DNA of 64,000 nucleotides from Flavobacterium caeni (GTDB lineage: Bacteria > Bacteroidota > Bacteroidia > Flavobacteriales > Flavobacteriaceae). The notes beneath the pieces are model-generated. The model worked only from the letters and a program-made list of their open reading frames with translations, was not told the origin of the DNA and ran no database searches. Of the stretch, positions 42,465 to 51,776 are shown piece by piece; position 1 is the first letter of the stretch, and each line of letters begins with the position of its first letter. The DNA lies in contig NZ_FMVF01000015.1 of NCBI RefSeq assembly GCF_900101895.1, positions 1 through 64,000 on the forward strand, written 5' to 3'. A program made the translations under genes and the position numbers.

Positions 42465-43416
42465 GATCGGCTGTATTTACGGTTGAAATCGGTTGCAGTT
42501 TTCCGGTAAGTTTGGGCCACCAGTCGCGCCAACCGTAGCGCCTACTAAAGATAAACAAAAGAATCGGGAAAACCACCACCACAGGCAAAAGAACATCTAA
42601 AGTGGCGTCGGGTTCGGCGGTGCTCTTGAACACAGAATAGGTCTGGAACGCCGTCCAGTCTGAAGTGACGAGCAAAGCCGTCAGCAAATTGTTGGCCGCG
42701 TGGAACCCGAGCGCGAGCTCCAGCCCGTCGTCCATGAGCGTCAGTATGCCCAGAAAAAAACCTGTGCCGATGTAGTACACCATGACAATGTAGCCCATCT
42801 TGCCGACCTCTGGATTCATCAGGTGCATCCCTCCGAACAGTACCGACGTAACCAACAACGGCACCCATCGGTTGCCCGCCATGAGGCCGATGCCTTGCAT
42901 GAGGTACCCGCGAAAAAGGTATTCCTCGGCCGAGGTCTGGATGGGGATCATCAGGGTCGCGATGACCAACAAAATCAGGAACGGAACCGGTTTGAACGCC
43001 ACCACAAAATCTTCGGGATAGGCCCAGTACAGCGCCAAGGTCGATACGACGCTAAAAGTGGCCCAAACCCCGAACGCAAAAAAGATGCGCTTCCAATCGA
43101 CTTGTGGCCGCGCCGTGGTGAGCGACAGGAACGATTGCTTGTGTACCAATTTGACCACGAGAAAAATCGCGAGCATCGTGGCCACAAACGTGAGCAGCAC
43201 CAGGAACAGCGACAAATTGGGCTCGAGTACCGACATGATCTTGGCCGGATCGATGTTGATGCCCGTACCGTCGGCCATCGACTTGGCCAAAACGGCCACC
43301 GTAAACGGAATTTGCCCGATGACATAGCCCAGGGCAATAATCACGATGCCCAAAAAATACCTGACAAAATAGTCGCCCGAACCCATGTTCGGCTTGCGCG
43401 CTTGTTCTATAAACAT
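42415..43416 (-). CDS. CPBP family intramembrane metalloprotease
   Basis: A 333-residue polytopic membrane protein. CPBP (Abi) motifs are visible: SAEEYLFRGYLMQG (EExxxR), FGGMHLMNPE and LGFHAANN. The family includes Rce1-like intramembrane proteases. ATG 43416 (MFIEQARKPN) is chosen; an upstream frame to 43812 runs through the divergent TonB-type gene and is rejected. Its 3' end overlaps menE by 50 nt in another frame. A role in membrane protein processing or stress is possible. Confidence 0.85.
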   Translation of the reverse strand: MFIEQARKPNMGSGDYFVRYFLGIVIIALGYVIGQIPFTVAVLAKSMADGTGINIDPAKIMSVLEPNLSLFLVLLTFVATMLAIFLVVKLVHKQSFLSLTTARPQVDWKRIFFAFGVWATFSVVSTLALYWAYPEDFVVAFKPVPFLILLVIATLMIPIQTSAEEYLFRGYLMQGIGLMAGNRWVPLLVTSVLFGGMHLMNPEVGKMGYIVMVYYIGTGFFLGILTLMDDGLELALGFHAANNLLTALLVTSDWTAFQTYSVFKSTAEPDATLDVLLPVVVVFPILLFIFSRRYGWRDWWPKLTGKLQPISTVNTADHGNPGDPDLPQRPHGL

Positions 43417-43521
43417 CTTTGTTTTCGTTTTAGTTGGCCTAAATTTAGCCATTTTTTTGCATCGGGCGTGGCTTTCACCGCTATTTGAATCGGTTTCACC
43501 GCATTTAACAAACCTTTGTGA

Positions 43522-43550
43522 TTTGGCGCTTAAACCAAAAACTATTTTTG
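43522..43550 (+). promoter_or_regulatory. Promoter of the outer-membrane receptor gene
   Basis: TATTTTTG (43543-43550) is a perfect -7 box. TTTG at 43522-43525 is 17 nt upstream, slightly short of the usual spacing. The ATG at 43577 is 26 nt downstream of the box. Confidence 0.5.
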
Positions 43551-43576
43551 CTTTCTCAACGCCCAAAAAAAACCAC

Positions 43577-46039
43577 ATGAAGAACGCATCCCTGTTCGCC
43601 TTTCTTTTGATCCTGTCAAGCTTTACGACATGGGCACAAGACAAAGCCCAAACCTCAAAAATAAAGATCACTGGCAAGGTGATCGAAAAAACCAGCAAGC
43701 AACCGCTCGAGTACGCGACCGTAACGCTCACCAATACGCAAAACCCCAAGGGAATCGCGGGCGGGATCACCGACAACAAAGGACAATTCGATGTAGATGT
43801 CGCGCCCGGCACCTACAACATCAAAATCGAATTCATTTCGTTCAAGGCCACCGAAATCAACAACAAATCGATCACGCAAGACACCAACCTCGGCACCGTT
43901 GCATTGGCCGAAGACGCCACGCAGCTTGAGGACGTCGTGATCCGGGCCGAAGCCACCACGGTGCAAATCAAGCTCGACAAAAAAGTGTACAGCGTTGGGC
44001 AGGATTTGATGGTCAAGGGCGGTACGGTAAGCGATGTACTCGACAACATCCCGTCGGTGACGGTAGATGCCGATGGTACCGTGGCATTGCGCGGCAATGA
44101 AAACGTGCGCATCCTAATCGACGGAAGACCATCGAACGCAATCAACATTTCCGAAGCTTTGCGCTTGATTCCGGCCGATGCGATCGAAAAAGTAGAAGTC
44201 GTGACCAACCCATCGGCGCGGTATGATTCCGAAGGCGGCGGCGGACTTTTGAACATCATCCTCAAAAAAGGCAAGAACCAGGGCGTAAACGGCACCGTCA
44301 TCGCGTCGGCAGGAAACCCCGAAAATTATGGGCTTTCGGGCAACATCAACTACAAGACCGAACAATTCAATTTATTTACGACCACGGGCTACAATTACCG
44401 TGTGAACCCAGGGAACTCGCTGACCGAGACGCAGTACTTGAATCCGTCCGACCCGAACCGCACCTACATCGACGAGCGCCGCAACAACGAACGCATGAGC
44501 AAGGGCATCAACTCGAATTTTGGATTGGATTGGTACCTGACGCCATCGATCACCTGGAGCAACTCGATCAATTTGCGCAAAAGCACGGGACAAAACCCCG
44601 ATTTCGTATCGTTTGATTATTACGACCAAAACCGCGTACACCAGTTTACCGACTTTCGTTTGAACGACCAGCAGGACCGCGACAACAATGTCGAGTATGC
44701 GACCAATTTTGTCAAGAATTTCAAGAAAGACGGCCACAAGCTCACCATAGACGCGTCGTTTTCTAAAAACAAGGACAACGATTTTTCGGTCATCAACGGC
44801 ATCGAAGAAGTCACGTTCAACAAACAAACCCAGGGGCGCAACATCGTACAGCTCGACTACGTGCTGCCGATTGGCGAAAAAAGCCAGTTCGAGGCGGGCT
44901 ACAAAGGCGATTTCAACAAACTCGTCACCGATTTCGAGGTCGATACGCTCAACGTGGCCACAGGCAATTATGAAGTGCATTACGGGTTTACGAACGAGCT
45001 CGAATACAAAGAACAAATCAATGCGTTTTACACGCAGTTCGGTTCGAAAATCAAGAATTTCTCGTGGCTGCTGGGCCTGCGTTACGAAGATTCGAACATC
45101 GACATCAACCAATGGTCTACGGGCGACTACAACAACAAAAAATACGGTAACTTTTTCCCGAGCGCTTTTTTGACCTACGAATTGTCGGAGCAAAGCAGCA
45201 CATCGCTCAGTTACAGCCGCCGCATTTCGCGTCCGCGTGGGCGTATGATCAACCCGTTTTCGAATTATTCGAGCAACATCAACATTTTCAGGGGTAACCC
45301 CGACCTCGATCCGTCGCTCACCGATGCCCTCGACCTGGGCTACCTCAAACGCTGGGGCAACAAGCTCACGTTGAGCACCTCGGCCTATGTGAACATCACC
45401 GACGACGCCACACAATTCATCCGCCGTGATTCGGGGTTGCGTTCCAACGGCATCCCGGTAATCGAAAGCACACCCGTGAACATCGCGACCGAGACGCGTT
45501 TCGGGTTTGAGTTTACGCTCAACTATTCGCCGTTCAAATGGTGGCGACTCAACGGCAACTTCAACTTTTTCAGCAACCAGACCGACGGCGAGTATACCTT
45601 CATACAACCCGCCACCGACCTCGCGCCGAGCTCGGTTGAAGTCATCGACCTCGACAACAAGGCCACGTCGTGGTTCACGCGCGTGACGTCTAAGGTGACG
45701 CTGCCGTACAAAATCGACTGGCAGACCAATTTCACCTACAACGGCGCACAAAAAACCGCACAGGGCGAAAGCAAAGGCATCGCCAGCGCGAACCTTGGGT
45801 TCAGCAAGGATCTGTTCAAGGAAAAAGCGACGTTGGCGCTCAACGTACAGGATTTGTTCAACTCGCGCAAACGCATCAACGAGACCTTTTTAGAAGACGT
45901 TTCGAATTCCTACAGCGAAATGCAATGGCGCGAGCGCACGATCACGCTGTCGTTCACCTATCGCTTCAACAAAAAGAAAAATGAAAAGGAACGTCCGCAA
46001 CGCCGCTCAGAGGACGATGGCGGGGAATTCCCTGGATAA
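43577..46039 (+). CDS. TonB-dependent receptor-like outer-membrane beta-barrel protein
   Basis: An 820-residue protein. It has a signal peptide (MKNASLFAFLLILSSFTTWA), a carboxypeptidase-regulatory-like domain (about 30-120, KITGKVIEKTSKQPLEYATV), a plug domain with GGTVSDVLDNIPSVTVDADG, and a 22-strand-type barrel of the outer membrane beta-barrel 3 group (SLSYSRRISRPRGRMINPF). Uptake of an unknown ligand by a TonB system is likely. No SusD partner follows, so it is not a standard glycan-uptake pair. ATG 43577 is chosen because it begins the signal peptide. Confidence 0.9.
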   Translation: MKNASLFAFLLILSSFTTWAQDKAQTSKIKITGKVIEKTSKQPLEYATVTLTNTQNPKGIAGGITDNKGQFDVDVAPGTYNIKIEFISFKATEINNKSITQDTNLGTVALAEDATQLEDVVIRAEATTVQIKLDKKVYSVGQDLMVKGGTVSDVLDNIPSVTVDADGTVALRGNENVRILIDGRPSNAINISEALRLIPADAIEKVEVVTNPSARYDSEGGGGLLNIILKKGKNQGVNGTVIASAGNPENYGLSGNINYKTEQFNLFTTTGYNYRVNPGNSLTETQYLNPSDPNRTYIDERRNNERMSKGINSNFGLDWYLTPSITWSNSINLRKSTGQNPDFVSFDYYDQNRVHQFTDFRLNDQQDRDNNVEYATNFVKNFKKDGHKLTIDASFSKNKDNDFSVINGIEEVTFNKQTQGRNIVQLDYVLPIGEKSQFEAGYKGDFNKLVTDFEVDTLNVATGNYEVHYGFTNELEYKEQINAFYTQFGSKIKNFSWLLGLRYEDSNIDINQWSTGDYNNKKYGNFFPSAFLTYELSEQSSTSLSYSRRISRPRGRMINPFSNYSSNINIFRGNPDLDPSLTDALDLGYLKRWGNKLTLSTSAYVNITDDATQFIRRDSGLRSNGIPVIESTPVNIATETRFGFEFTLNYSPFKWWRLNGNFNFFSNQTDGEYTFIQPATDLAPSSVEVIDLDNKATSWFTRVTSKVTLPYKIDWQTNFTYNGAQKTAQGESKGIASANLGFSKDLFKEKATLALNVQDLFNSRKRINETFLEDVSNSYSEMQWRERTITLSFTYRFNKKKNEKERPQRRSEDDGGEFPG

Positions 46040-46080
46040 ACCGCTTGTCGGCGCATTTACAGTGTGCACAGCAAGGTGTA

Positions 46081-46213
46081 GATTTACAGATTTTATGTAA
46101 TGGATTAATCGGCCAAACTGCTAACTTCGTTCCATGGGAAGGGGGAATTGGAAGGTATCCCTAAAAAAATCCACTGAAACATCTTTATAGAAAATCTGCC
46201 TTTTTTGTTAAAT
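46081..46213 (-). repeat. CAGAAA-ended dispersed element, copy B
   Basis: About 130 bp aligning in the same orientation with 10900-11023. Shared blocks are GATTTAC at the left end, GGGGAATTGG, TATCCCTAA at the centre and AGAAAA-CTGC-TTTTGTTAAAT at the right. It lies between the TonB-type receptor gene and a terminator. The left half is more diverged than in copies A and C. Confidence 0.6.
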
Positions 46214-46252
46214 TTTTTTCTAGGGGCTTGGGTCTCAACCAAGCATAAAAAA

Positions 46253-46278
46253 AGGAAGCTGCAGGCTTCCTTTTTTTC
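46253..46278. terminator. Terminator near 46.26 kb
   Basis: AAAGGAAGC-tgca-GGCTTCCTTT with poly-A before and poly-T after, so active in both directions. It can end transcription of the receptor gene and of the small membrane-protein gene that converges on it. Confidence 0.8.
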
Positions 46279-46302
46279 AACTGCATCTAGCGATGACAGC
46301 TG

Positions 46303-46467
46303 TTACTCTTCGAGTTTCTTTTTGGCTCTTTTCTCTTTCCAAAGCTCGATGCTCGCCCCGAAAACCCAGTAAAATACGAAGTTGATCAGGAAAATCATCA
46401 GCCAGAAACCCATCGTCAAGATGGTCAAGAAAAGTAAGAAGCCCAAATACTGTTGAAATTCAAACAT
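46303..46467 (-). CDS. Small membrane protein (54 residues)
   Basis: A 54-residue ORF beginning MFEFQQYLGFLLFLTILTMG. One long hydrophobic stretch (about 7-40), rich in Phe, Leu and Ile, is followed by a basic, charged C-terminal tail (ELWKEKRAKKKLEE). The composition and the downstream terminator support a real gene. No family is recognised; its topology suggests an inner-membrane single- or double-span peptide. Confidence 0.65.
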   Translation of the reverse strand: MFEFQQYLGFLLFLTILTMGFWLMIFLINFVFYWVFGASIELWKEKRAKKKLEE

Positions 46468-46583
46468 GTTTTCCGGAATTTTTTTGAATTATACGCAAAT
46501 GTAGTTTTTATTTTTTTCACGGCAATATAACCCCGACGATTTTTATAAAATAGTTTTTATGCGTACTTTCGCGTAGGTTTTTT

Positions 46584-46667
46584 GGGAGCTTTTTCCGGCT
46601 ATCCGCTTTTATCTTTTGCTTCGTAAACTACGCAAAAGGATAACCGCTTCTATCCGGGCTAGGGCCT
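46584..46667 (+). repeat. Flavo-1-like element
   Basis: It starts GGGAGCTTTTTCCGGCTATC and ends CTATCCGGGCTAGGGCC. The centre pairs TATCTTTTGC with GCAAAAGGATA around cttcgtaaacta. It is followed by a CGAATGTCGA word array, as in the copies upstream of prfB and nnrD. Confidence 0.65.
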
Positions 46668-46675
46668 TGTCAAAA

Positions 46676-46745
46676 CCTCGGCGTTCATCATTCAAATATT
46701 AAAAATGTCGAATGTCGATCAACAAATTTCGAAGTTCGAAGTTCC
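46676..46745. repeat. CGAATGTCGA-type word array
   Basis: CTCGGCGTTCATCATTCAAATATT faces an arm with TGTCGAATGTCGATC and TTTCGAAGTTCGAAG. The words match those at 31597-31684 and 23621-23687. The array lies just downstream of a Flavo-1-like element. Confidence 0.55.
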
Positions 46746-46857
46746 AAATAACCACCCGAGGCGCAGCCGAACTGATGGAGCGCAGCGGAATAAATCAACA
46801 AATACACACCCGAGGCCAAAGACCGAACTGAACAAAGTTAAATCAACAACAATAACA

Positions 46858-48255
46858 ATGGAATACAGAATCGAAAAAGACACCATGGGCGAGGTTAAAG
46901 TCCCTGCCGACAAATACTGGGGCGCCCAAACCGAACGCTCTAGAAATAACTTCAAGATTGGCCCATCGGCGTCGATGCCCAAGGAAATCATCGAAGGTTT
47001 CGCCTATTTGAAAAAAGCCGCGGCTTACGCCAACTGCGACCTCGGCGTATTGTCTATAGAAAAACGCGATGCGATTGCCGCCGTGTGCGACGAAATCCTC
47101 GCGGGTAAACTAGACGACCAGTTCCCACTCGTGATCTGGCAAACCGGCTCGGGTACGCAATCGAACATGAACGTCAACGAAGTCATCGCCAACCGCGCGC
47201 AAGTACTTGCAGGTTTCAAAATCGGCGAAGGCGAAGCCGTCGTCAAAGCCAACGACGATGTCAACAAATCGCAATCGTCGAACGACACCTACCCTACCGG
47301 CATGCACATCGCCGCCTATAAATCGGCGGTAGAAATCACGATTCCGGGTGTCGAAAAATTGCGCAACACGCTCGATGCCAAAGCCAAGCAATTCATCAAC
47401 GTCGTCAAAATCGGCCGTACGCACCTTATGGACGCCACACCGCTTACGCTCGGGCAAGAACTTTCGGGCTACGTCGCTCAACTCGAATACGGCATCAAAG
47501 CCTTGAAAAATACGCTGGCACATTTATCGGAACTCGCACTCGGCGGAACCGCCGTAGGAACAGGATTGAACACGCCTGCTGGTTACGACGTCAAAGTAGC
47601 CGAATACATCGCGAAATTCACGGGCCATCCGTTCAAGACCGCACCGAATAAATTCGAAGCATTGGCTTCGCACGACGCCATCGTAGAAGCGCACGGCGCG
47701 CTCAAGCAACTGGCCGTGTCGCTCAACAAAATCTCGAACGACATCCGTATGATGGCGTCGGGCCCACGCTCGGGCATCGGCGAAATCTTTATTCCCGAGA
47801 ACGAACCGGGATCGTCAATCATGCCGGGCAAAGTCAACCCGACGCAGTGCGAGGCTTTAACCATGGTGTGCGCACAGGTCATGGGCAACGACGTCGCGAT
47901 TGCCGTCGGCGGGATGCAAGGCCATTATGAATTGAACGTATTCAAGCCCGTCATGGCTGCAAACTTTTTGCAATCGGCGAGATTGATTGGCGATGCGTGC
48001 GTTTCGTTCGACGAACATTGCGCACAAGGCATCGAGCCGAACTACGCGAGAATCAAGGAATTGGTCGACAACTCGCTGATGTTGGTCACGGCATTGAACA
48101 CCAAAATCGGTTACTACAAATCGGCAGAGATTGCGCAAACCGCACACAAAAACGGCACGACTTTGAAAGACGAAGCGGTTCGTTTGGGTTATGTATCTGC
48201 CGAGGATTTTGATGCATGGGTCAAGCCAGAGGACATGGTGGGAAGCCTGAAGTAA
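46858..48255 (+). CDS. fumC: Fumarate hydratase, class II
   Basis: A 465-residue iron-independent fumarase interconverting fumarate and malate in the citric acid cycle. It starts [19 protein letters not shown]. The family signature [13 protein letters not shown] and the catalytic-site loops [13 protein letters not shown] and [10 protein letters not shown] are intact. An in-frame ATG at 46705 would add 51 residues from repeat DNA and is rejected. A terminator follows the stop codon. Confidence 0.96.
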   Translation: MEYRIEKDTMGEVKVPADKYWGAQTERSRNNFKIGPSASMPKEIIEGFAYLKKAAAYANCDLGVLSIEKRDAIAAVCDEILAGKLDDQFPLVIWQTGSGTQSNMNVNEVIANRAQVLAGFKIGEGEAVVKANDDVNKSQSSNDTYPTGMHIAAYKSAVEITIPGVEKLRNTLDAKAKQFINVVKIGRTHLMDATPLTLGQELSGYVAQLEYGIKALKNTLAHLSELALGGTAVGTGLNTPAGYDVKVAEYIAKFTGHPFKTAPNKFEALASHDAIVEAHGALKQLAVSLNKISNDIRMMASGPRSGIGEIFIPENEPGSSIMPGKVNPTQCEALTMVCAQVMGNDVAIAVGGMQGHYELNVFKPVMAANFLQSARLIGDACVSFDEHCAQGIEPNYARIKELVDNSLMLVTALNTKIGYYKSAEIAQTAHKNGTTLKDEAVRLGYVSAEDFDAWVKPEDMVGSLK

Positions 48256-48281
48256 TTGATAACTAACAATTATGATTGAAA

Positions 48282-48308
48282 GCCGAAAACGTTGTTTTCG
48301 GCTTTTTT
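48282..48308 (+). terminator. fumC terminator
   Basis: GCCGAAAAC-gtt-GTTTTCGGC followed by a T-run, about 27 nt after the fumC stop codon. Confidence 0.85.
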
Positions 48309-48329
48309 ATGCGCAATCCAAAATCATTA

Positions 48330-48842
48330 TCACTTATTAATTGTAATTCGTTTTTCAGCTTGTTCCGCACGATGGGCGATTGCTGAATCATGGATCAATT
48401 TTCCGTCTTGCGAAATGGCACCGAGCACAATTCCCTCCGAAATCAAAACCGCATTCTTGATGATGTATTGTCCTTCCAATGTTGGAACCAACGGTATAGA
48501 TTGCCACGTGTCTTCCCTAAAAACAAACAGCGGCAGCAAGGTGCCCAACATCTGAAAGTACATCAGCGGCAATACATGATTGGTCCATTTTTTAATCCAT
48601 ATGCCGATGCCGATGAAACATTCGAGCGTGCCCAGTATGGGCATCGAATAGTGAGGTTCCAGCCAACCGTTGGTGAGCCACAGAATGGTTCGCGATGCGA
48701 TGTTTTCTGCCGGACTTGTGCTTTCGAAGAATTTTAAAAAACCAAACCATACAAAGATGACGCCCACCGAAATGCACAAAGCTATTATCCCGTTGCTTTC
48801 GATGCCTTTGCGCAATCGTTCGAGGCAAGTATTTGTTGCCAT
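48330..48842 (-). CDS. DUF417/YkgB-like membrane protein
   Basis: A 170-residue protein with about four transmembrane segments. ISVGVIFVWFGFLKFFES and GWLEPHYSMPILGTLECFIG resemble the DUF417 family, which includes E. coli YkgB/RclC, linked to reactive chlorine resistance. Function here is by family resemblance only. It is convergent with fumC and separated by the fumC terminator. Confidence 0.75.
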   Translation of the reverse strand: MATNTCLERLRKGIESNGIIALCISVGVIFVWFGFLKFFESTSPAENIASRTILWLTNGWLEPHYSMPILGTLECFIGIGIWIKKWTNHVLPLMYFQMLGTLLPLFVFREDTWQSIPLVPTLEGQYIIKNAVLISEGIVLGAISQDGKLIHDSAIAHRAEQAEKRITINK

Positions 48843-48862
48843 ATCTATCTAAAAGTAACAAA

Positions 48863-48899
48863 AAAGCCCTATCGGGTTTTACAACCAGACAGGGCTTTG
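48863..48899 (-). terminator. Terminator after LRR gene 1
   Basis: AAAGCCCT (48863 onward) pairs with AGGGCTTT (to 48899), and further internal pairing of CGGGTTTTACAACCAG is possible. It follows the LRR gene stop codon on the minus strand by about 17 nt. Confidence 0.6.
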
Positions 48900-48916
48900 T
48901 TTCAGGATTTGATCGG

Positions 48917-50341
48917 TTACTGCTTTACAAATTTCTGATGCATGAGGTTCCCGCCCGAGACGGCGCTTAAAAAATAAGTTCCGGACGGTAGGGCTTCCAC
49001 ATCGATGGCTTGGGTCGGATTGACCAAGTCCATCACGCGTTGCCCGCCCATATTGTAGATGGTGATTGTATCGATTGCGTAAGGTGATTTGATGTGAAGC
49101 GACGAGTATACCGGATTGGGATATACGGCCATGCCCGCGGGTTCAAATTTTTCGGTTCCGAGTACCTCGCACGCTGAATCGACCAGGCAATTGTTATAAC
49201 CGTAAAAAGACACCACCGTCTGTAACATACCCACTTGCCCCGAATCGGCGCAAACATAACCCAGATTTGGGTTTGCTGCGAGATTGATGTAGGTTTCGAT
49301 GCGTCCATTTTTGATGCCGAGCGAGGTCAGCTGATTGTTATTGGCAAAAAGTTCGTTCAAATTGTAATTGTAGTTGAGTTCCAACGACGTCAATTGATTG
49401 TAGGAACAATCGAGGCTGTAAAGGGTCGGGAAGTCAGAGAAATCGAGCGACGTGAATTGATTGAAACTGCATCCCAATACGTTGAGGACAGGAAGTCCGG
49501 CCAGGTTTAGCGATTGGAGTTGGTTGCTGCCGCAATACAATCCACTAAAGTAATTCAAATTGGTCAAGCTCAAAGAAGTCAAGTTGTTGTTGGAACAATC
49601 CAAACTGGAAAGGTACGGCAGATTGCTGGCAGAAAGCGCAGTGATGTTATTGCCGCTGCACGAGACTTGACCCGCCCCAGGCATCCCATTGATGTCGAGT
49701 GAGGTCAATTGATTGTTGTCGCAAGACAAATAACCCAAAGCCGGCGAGCCCGAAAGTTGAATGTGCGTGATTTGGTTGTTCGAACAATAGCAAGAATTCA
49801 GCAACGGGAGTTGGCTAATGTCCAATGAAGTGAGCTGATTGTTGTCGCAACCCAGATTCTTAAGGGTCGGAAAGGCCGATAATCCGAGTACGGTCAATTG
49901 GTTTTTGCTGCAATACAAATTCTCAAGCAGTGGCAGGTTGGGTAAGTTCAGCGACTCAAGCAGGTTTTGTGAACAATCGAGCAAGGTCAGGTTGACCAAT
50001 CCCGTAATATCAAAATCAGTGATGTGGTTGTTGTTGAACATCAGCATCCTGAGGTTCGTAAAAGCCGAAATTCCTGCCAATGATTCGATATACACGCTAG
50101 TAGGCAGGTCGTGGCCCACATCGAGAATATAGACCTGCGCAGCCTCGCTAACTTGGATTTCCCCATCGTGGTTGGTGTCGACCACTATAGCATTGTACAG
50201 AAAATCAAATGCAATATTATTTGTTGCGTCGGAAGCGACCAACTTGGCTTTGAACACAGGATCCGGAATGCTGACGGTTTGCGCGTGGCAGGCGAAACCC
50301 AGTGCGAGGAAACAAACTGTTGTTTTTAAAAATCGTTTCAT
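48917..50341 (-). CDS. T9SS-sorted LRR protein with EF-hand loop (LRR 1)
   Basis: A 474-residue secreted protein. The order is: signal peptide (1-20); a conserved IPDPVFKAKLV motif; a canonical EF-hand loop DTNHDGEIQVSE (Asp55 to Glu66) followed by AAQV; about 14 leucine-rich repeats of roughly 21 residues (LTSLDISQLPLLNSCYCSNN type); and a T9SS sorting domain with YPNPVYSSL and a C-terminal FVKQ. It is exported through the outer membrane and probably cell-surface attached. It starts 3 nt after LRR 2 ends, so the two are likely one unit. Confidence 0.9.
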   Translation of the reverse strand: MKRFLKTTVCFLALGFACHAQTVSIPDPVFKAKLVASDATNNIAFDFLYNAIVVDTNHDGEIQVSEAAQVYILDVGHDLPTSVYIESLAGISAFTNLRMLMFNNNHITDFDITGLVNLTLLDCSQNLLESLNLPNLPLLENLYCSKNQLTVLGLSAFPTLKNLGCDNNQLTSLDISQLPLLNSCYCSNNQITHIQLSGSPALGYLSCDNNQLTSLDINGMPGAGQVSCSGNNITALSASNLPYLSSLDCSNNNLTSLSLTNLNYFSGLYCGSNQLQSLNLAGLPVLNVLGCSFNQFTSLDFSDFPTLYSLDCSYNQLTSLELNYNYNLNELFANNNQLTSLGIKNGRIETYINLAANPNLGYVCADSGQVGMLQTVVSFYGYNNCLVDSACEVLGTEKFEPAGMAVYPNPVYSSLHIKSPYAIDTITIYNMGGQRVMDLVNPTQAIDVEALPSGTYFLSAVSGGNLMHQKFVKQ

Positions 50342-50344
50342 AGT

Positions 50345-51706
50345 TTAACGTTTGACGAATCTGATTGGTGTGTTGGTCGTTACTGTTTGAACCAGCATCA
50401 AATAATTCCCCGCGGTCAGACGTGAAACTTCTATTTCTGAAGAGATGTTTCCATTGATTTCCATTAACAATTGGCCCAGCGTGTTGTAGATTTCGATTTT
50501 GGTAACCTTTGCACCGGCCGGCGCGACAAGCGTGATGCGGTCTGTCGCGGGATTGGGCACCAATGAAAAACGGTCATCGGCGGGCTCGAAAGCAGCAGCG
50601 TCCAGCGAGATACAAAGATTGTCTACCGTGCAACCCGAGTAACCGTAAAAATTGACGAGCGACTGATACTGTGCAACCTGAGCGGAATCGCAACACAAGT
50701 ATTGCATGTTAGGATTCCCCGAAAAACTCAGGTAAGTCTCTTCGTGGCCATTCTTGATGTTGATCGAGGTCAATTGATTGTTGTTGGCCGAAAGTTCGAA
50801 AAGGTTACTTTGTCCAAAATCAAGCGCCGTAATGTCGTTGTCCGAGCAATTCAATTGATACAATCCTGTCATTTGTGTGAGTTGGTCGAGGTTGGTCAAT
50901 TCGTTGGACTGGCACGCAAGCGTCTGCAAGTTGGTTCCGGTAAAATCCAAACTCTGCAATTGGTTGTATCCGCAATCGAGCAGATACATCGAAGAGAGCC
51001 CCGTAATATTCAGCGATGTGAGTTCGTTACTCGGACATTTTACCGACAGTAATTGGGTGTTTGCCGACAAATTCAGGCTCGACAGCTGATTTGCCCCGCA
51101 TTCGAGATATTTAATGGACGGGGAACCGACCAGGTTTAGCGCAGTGAGCTGATTGTTGGTGCAATTAAGGCTTTGCAACGATGACAGGTTATTGATGTTA
51201 AGCGTCGTCAAATTGTTGTTGGCGCAGCCAAGGTAGTAAATCGAAAAACTTTGCAGCGTCAGTGACGTAAGCTGGTTATGGGAACAATCGAAGTTTTGTA
51301 GAAAAAAAAGTCCGCCCAAATCGACTGATGTCAAGTTATTGAACGTACAATCGATGTACTGCAAAGAACTCATTCCGTTGAGGTTCAGCGCTTGGAGGTT
51401 ATGATGGTCGACGTTAAGGGAACGCAGGTTGGTAAATTGCGCAATGCCTTCAACCGATTGTATCATCGGCAAATTCCCATAGTAATTGCTCAATCCCAAA
51501 TACCTCACCTGGGCGGCTTCACTTTGTTGTATCTCGCCGTCGTGGTTGGCGTCAATGGCGATGTAATTGTCGCTGGCGTTCATCGCAATGAGGTTGGTTG
51601 CCGACGACGACAGTAAAATCGCTTTGAGATTTGCATCCGGAAAGACCAGATTTTGCGCATTGGTTTGGGCCAATGCCATAAGCAACAATAAATAGAGTCT
51701 TTTCAT
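50345..51706 (-). CDS. T9SS-sorted LRR protein with EF-hand loop (LRR 2)
   Basis: A 453-residue paralogue of LRR 1. It has signal peptide MKRLYLLLLMALAQTNA, motif FPDANLKAILL, EF-hand loop DANHDGEIQQSE (Asp52 to Glu63), about 12 LRRs (LTSLNITGLSSMYLLDCGYN), and a T9SS tail with VPNPATDRITL and C-terminal FVKR. Only three bases separate it from LRR 1, and the FG-GAP gene ends 70 nt upstream, so the three may share a transcript. Surface adhesion or binding is the likely role; ligands are unknown. Confidence 0.9.
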   Translation of the reverse strand: MKRLYLLLLMALAQTNAQNLVFPDANLKAILLSSSATNLIAMNASDNYIAIDANHDGEIQQSEAAQVRYLGLSNYYGNLPMIQSVEGIAQFTNLRSLNVDHHNLQALNLNGMSSLQYIDCTFNNLTSVDLGGLFFLQNFDCSHNQLTSLTLQSFSIYYLGCANNNLTTLNINNLSSLQSLNCTNNQLTALNLVGSPSIKYLECGANQLSSLNLSANTQLLSVKCPSNELTSLNITGLSSMYLLDCGYNQLQSLDFTGTNLQTLACQSNELTNLDQLTQMTGLYQLNCSDNDITALDFGQSNLFELSANNNQLTSINIKNGHEETYLSFSGNPNMQYLCCDSAQVAQYQSLVNFYGYSGCTVDNLCISLDAAAFEPADDRFSLVPNPATDRITLVAPAGAKVTKIEIYNTLGQLLMEINGNISSEIEVSRLTAGNYLMLVQTVTTNTPIRFVKR

Positions 51707-51776
51707 GCTTTTTTTGGCTAATATAAGAAATTTAAGACATGAAAATACCCAAGATCAATTCTATTGGGTCAAAAAT

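Larger units (their letters stand above)
46468..46857. other. Repeat-rich leader region of fumC
   Basis: The 390 nt hold, in order, an AT-rich stretch, a Flavo-1-like element (46584-46667), a CGAATGTCGA word array (46676-46745), and an imperfect tandem duplication. In the duplication CACCCGAGGC...CGAACTGA at 46753-46776 recurs at 46807-46831, and each unit is followed by TAAATCAACAA. An ORF through this region in the fumC frame is repeat DNA rather than protein. Confidence 0.6.

Noticed and set aside
43417..43812. N-terminal extension of the CPBP protease to 43812
   Set aside because: The added 132 residues run antisense through the receptor gene's 5' end. The ATG at 43416 gives a normal family length.
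44372..45751. 459-codon minus-strand ORF opposite the TonB-type receptor
   Set aside because: Antisense shadow with R/V/E-rich composition; the plus-strand receptor domains are unambiguous.
46705..46857. 51-residue extension of fumarase
   Set aside because: The frame is open only through repeat DNA, and conserved fumarase sequence begins at 46858.
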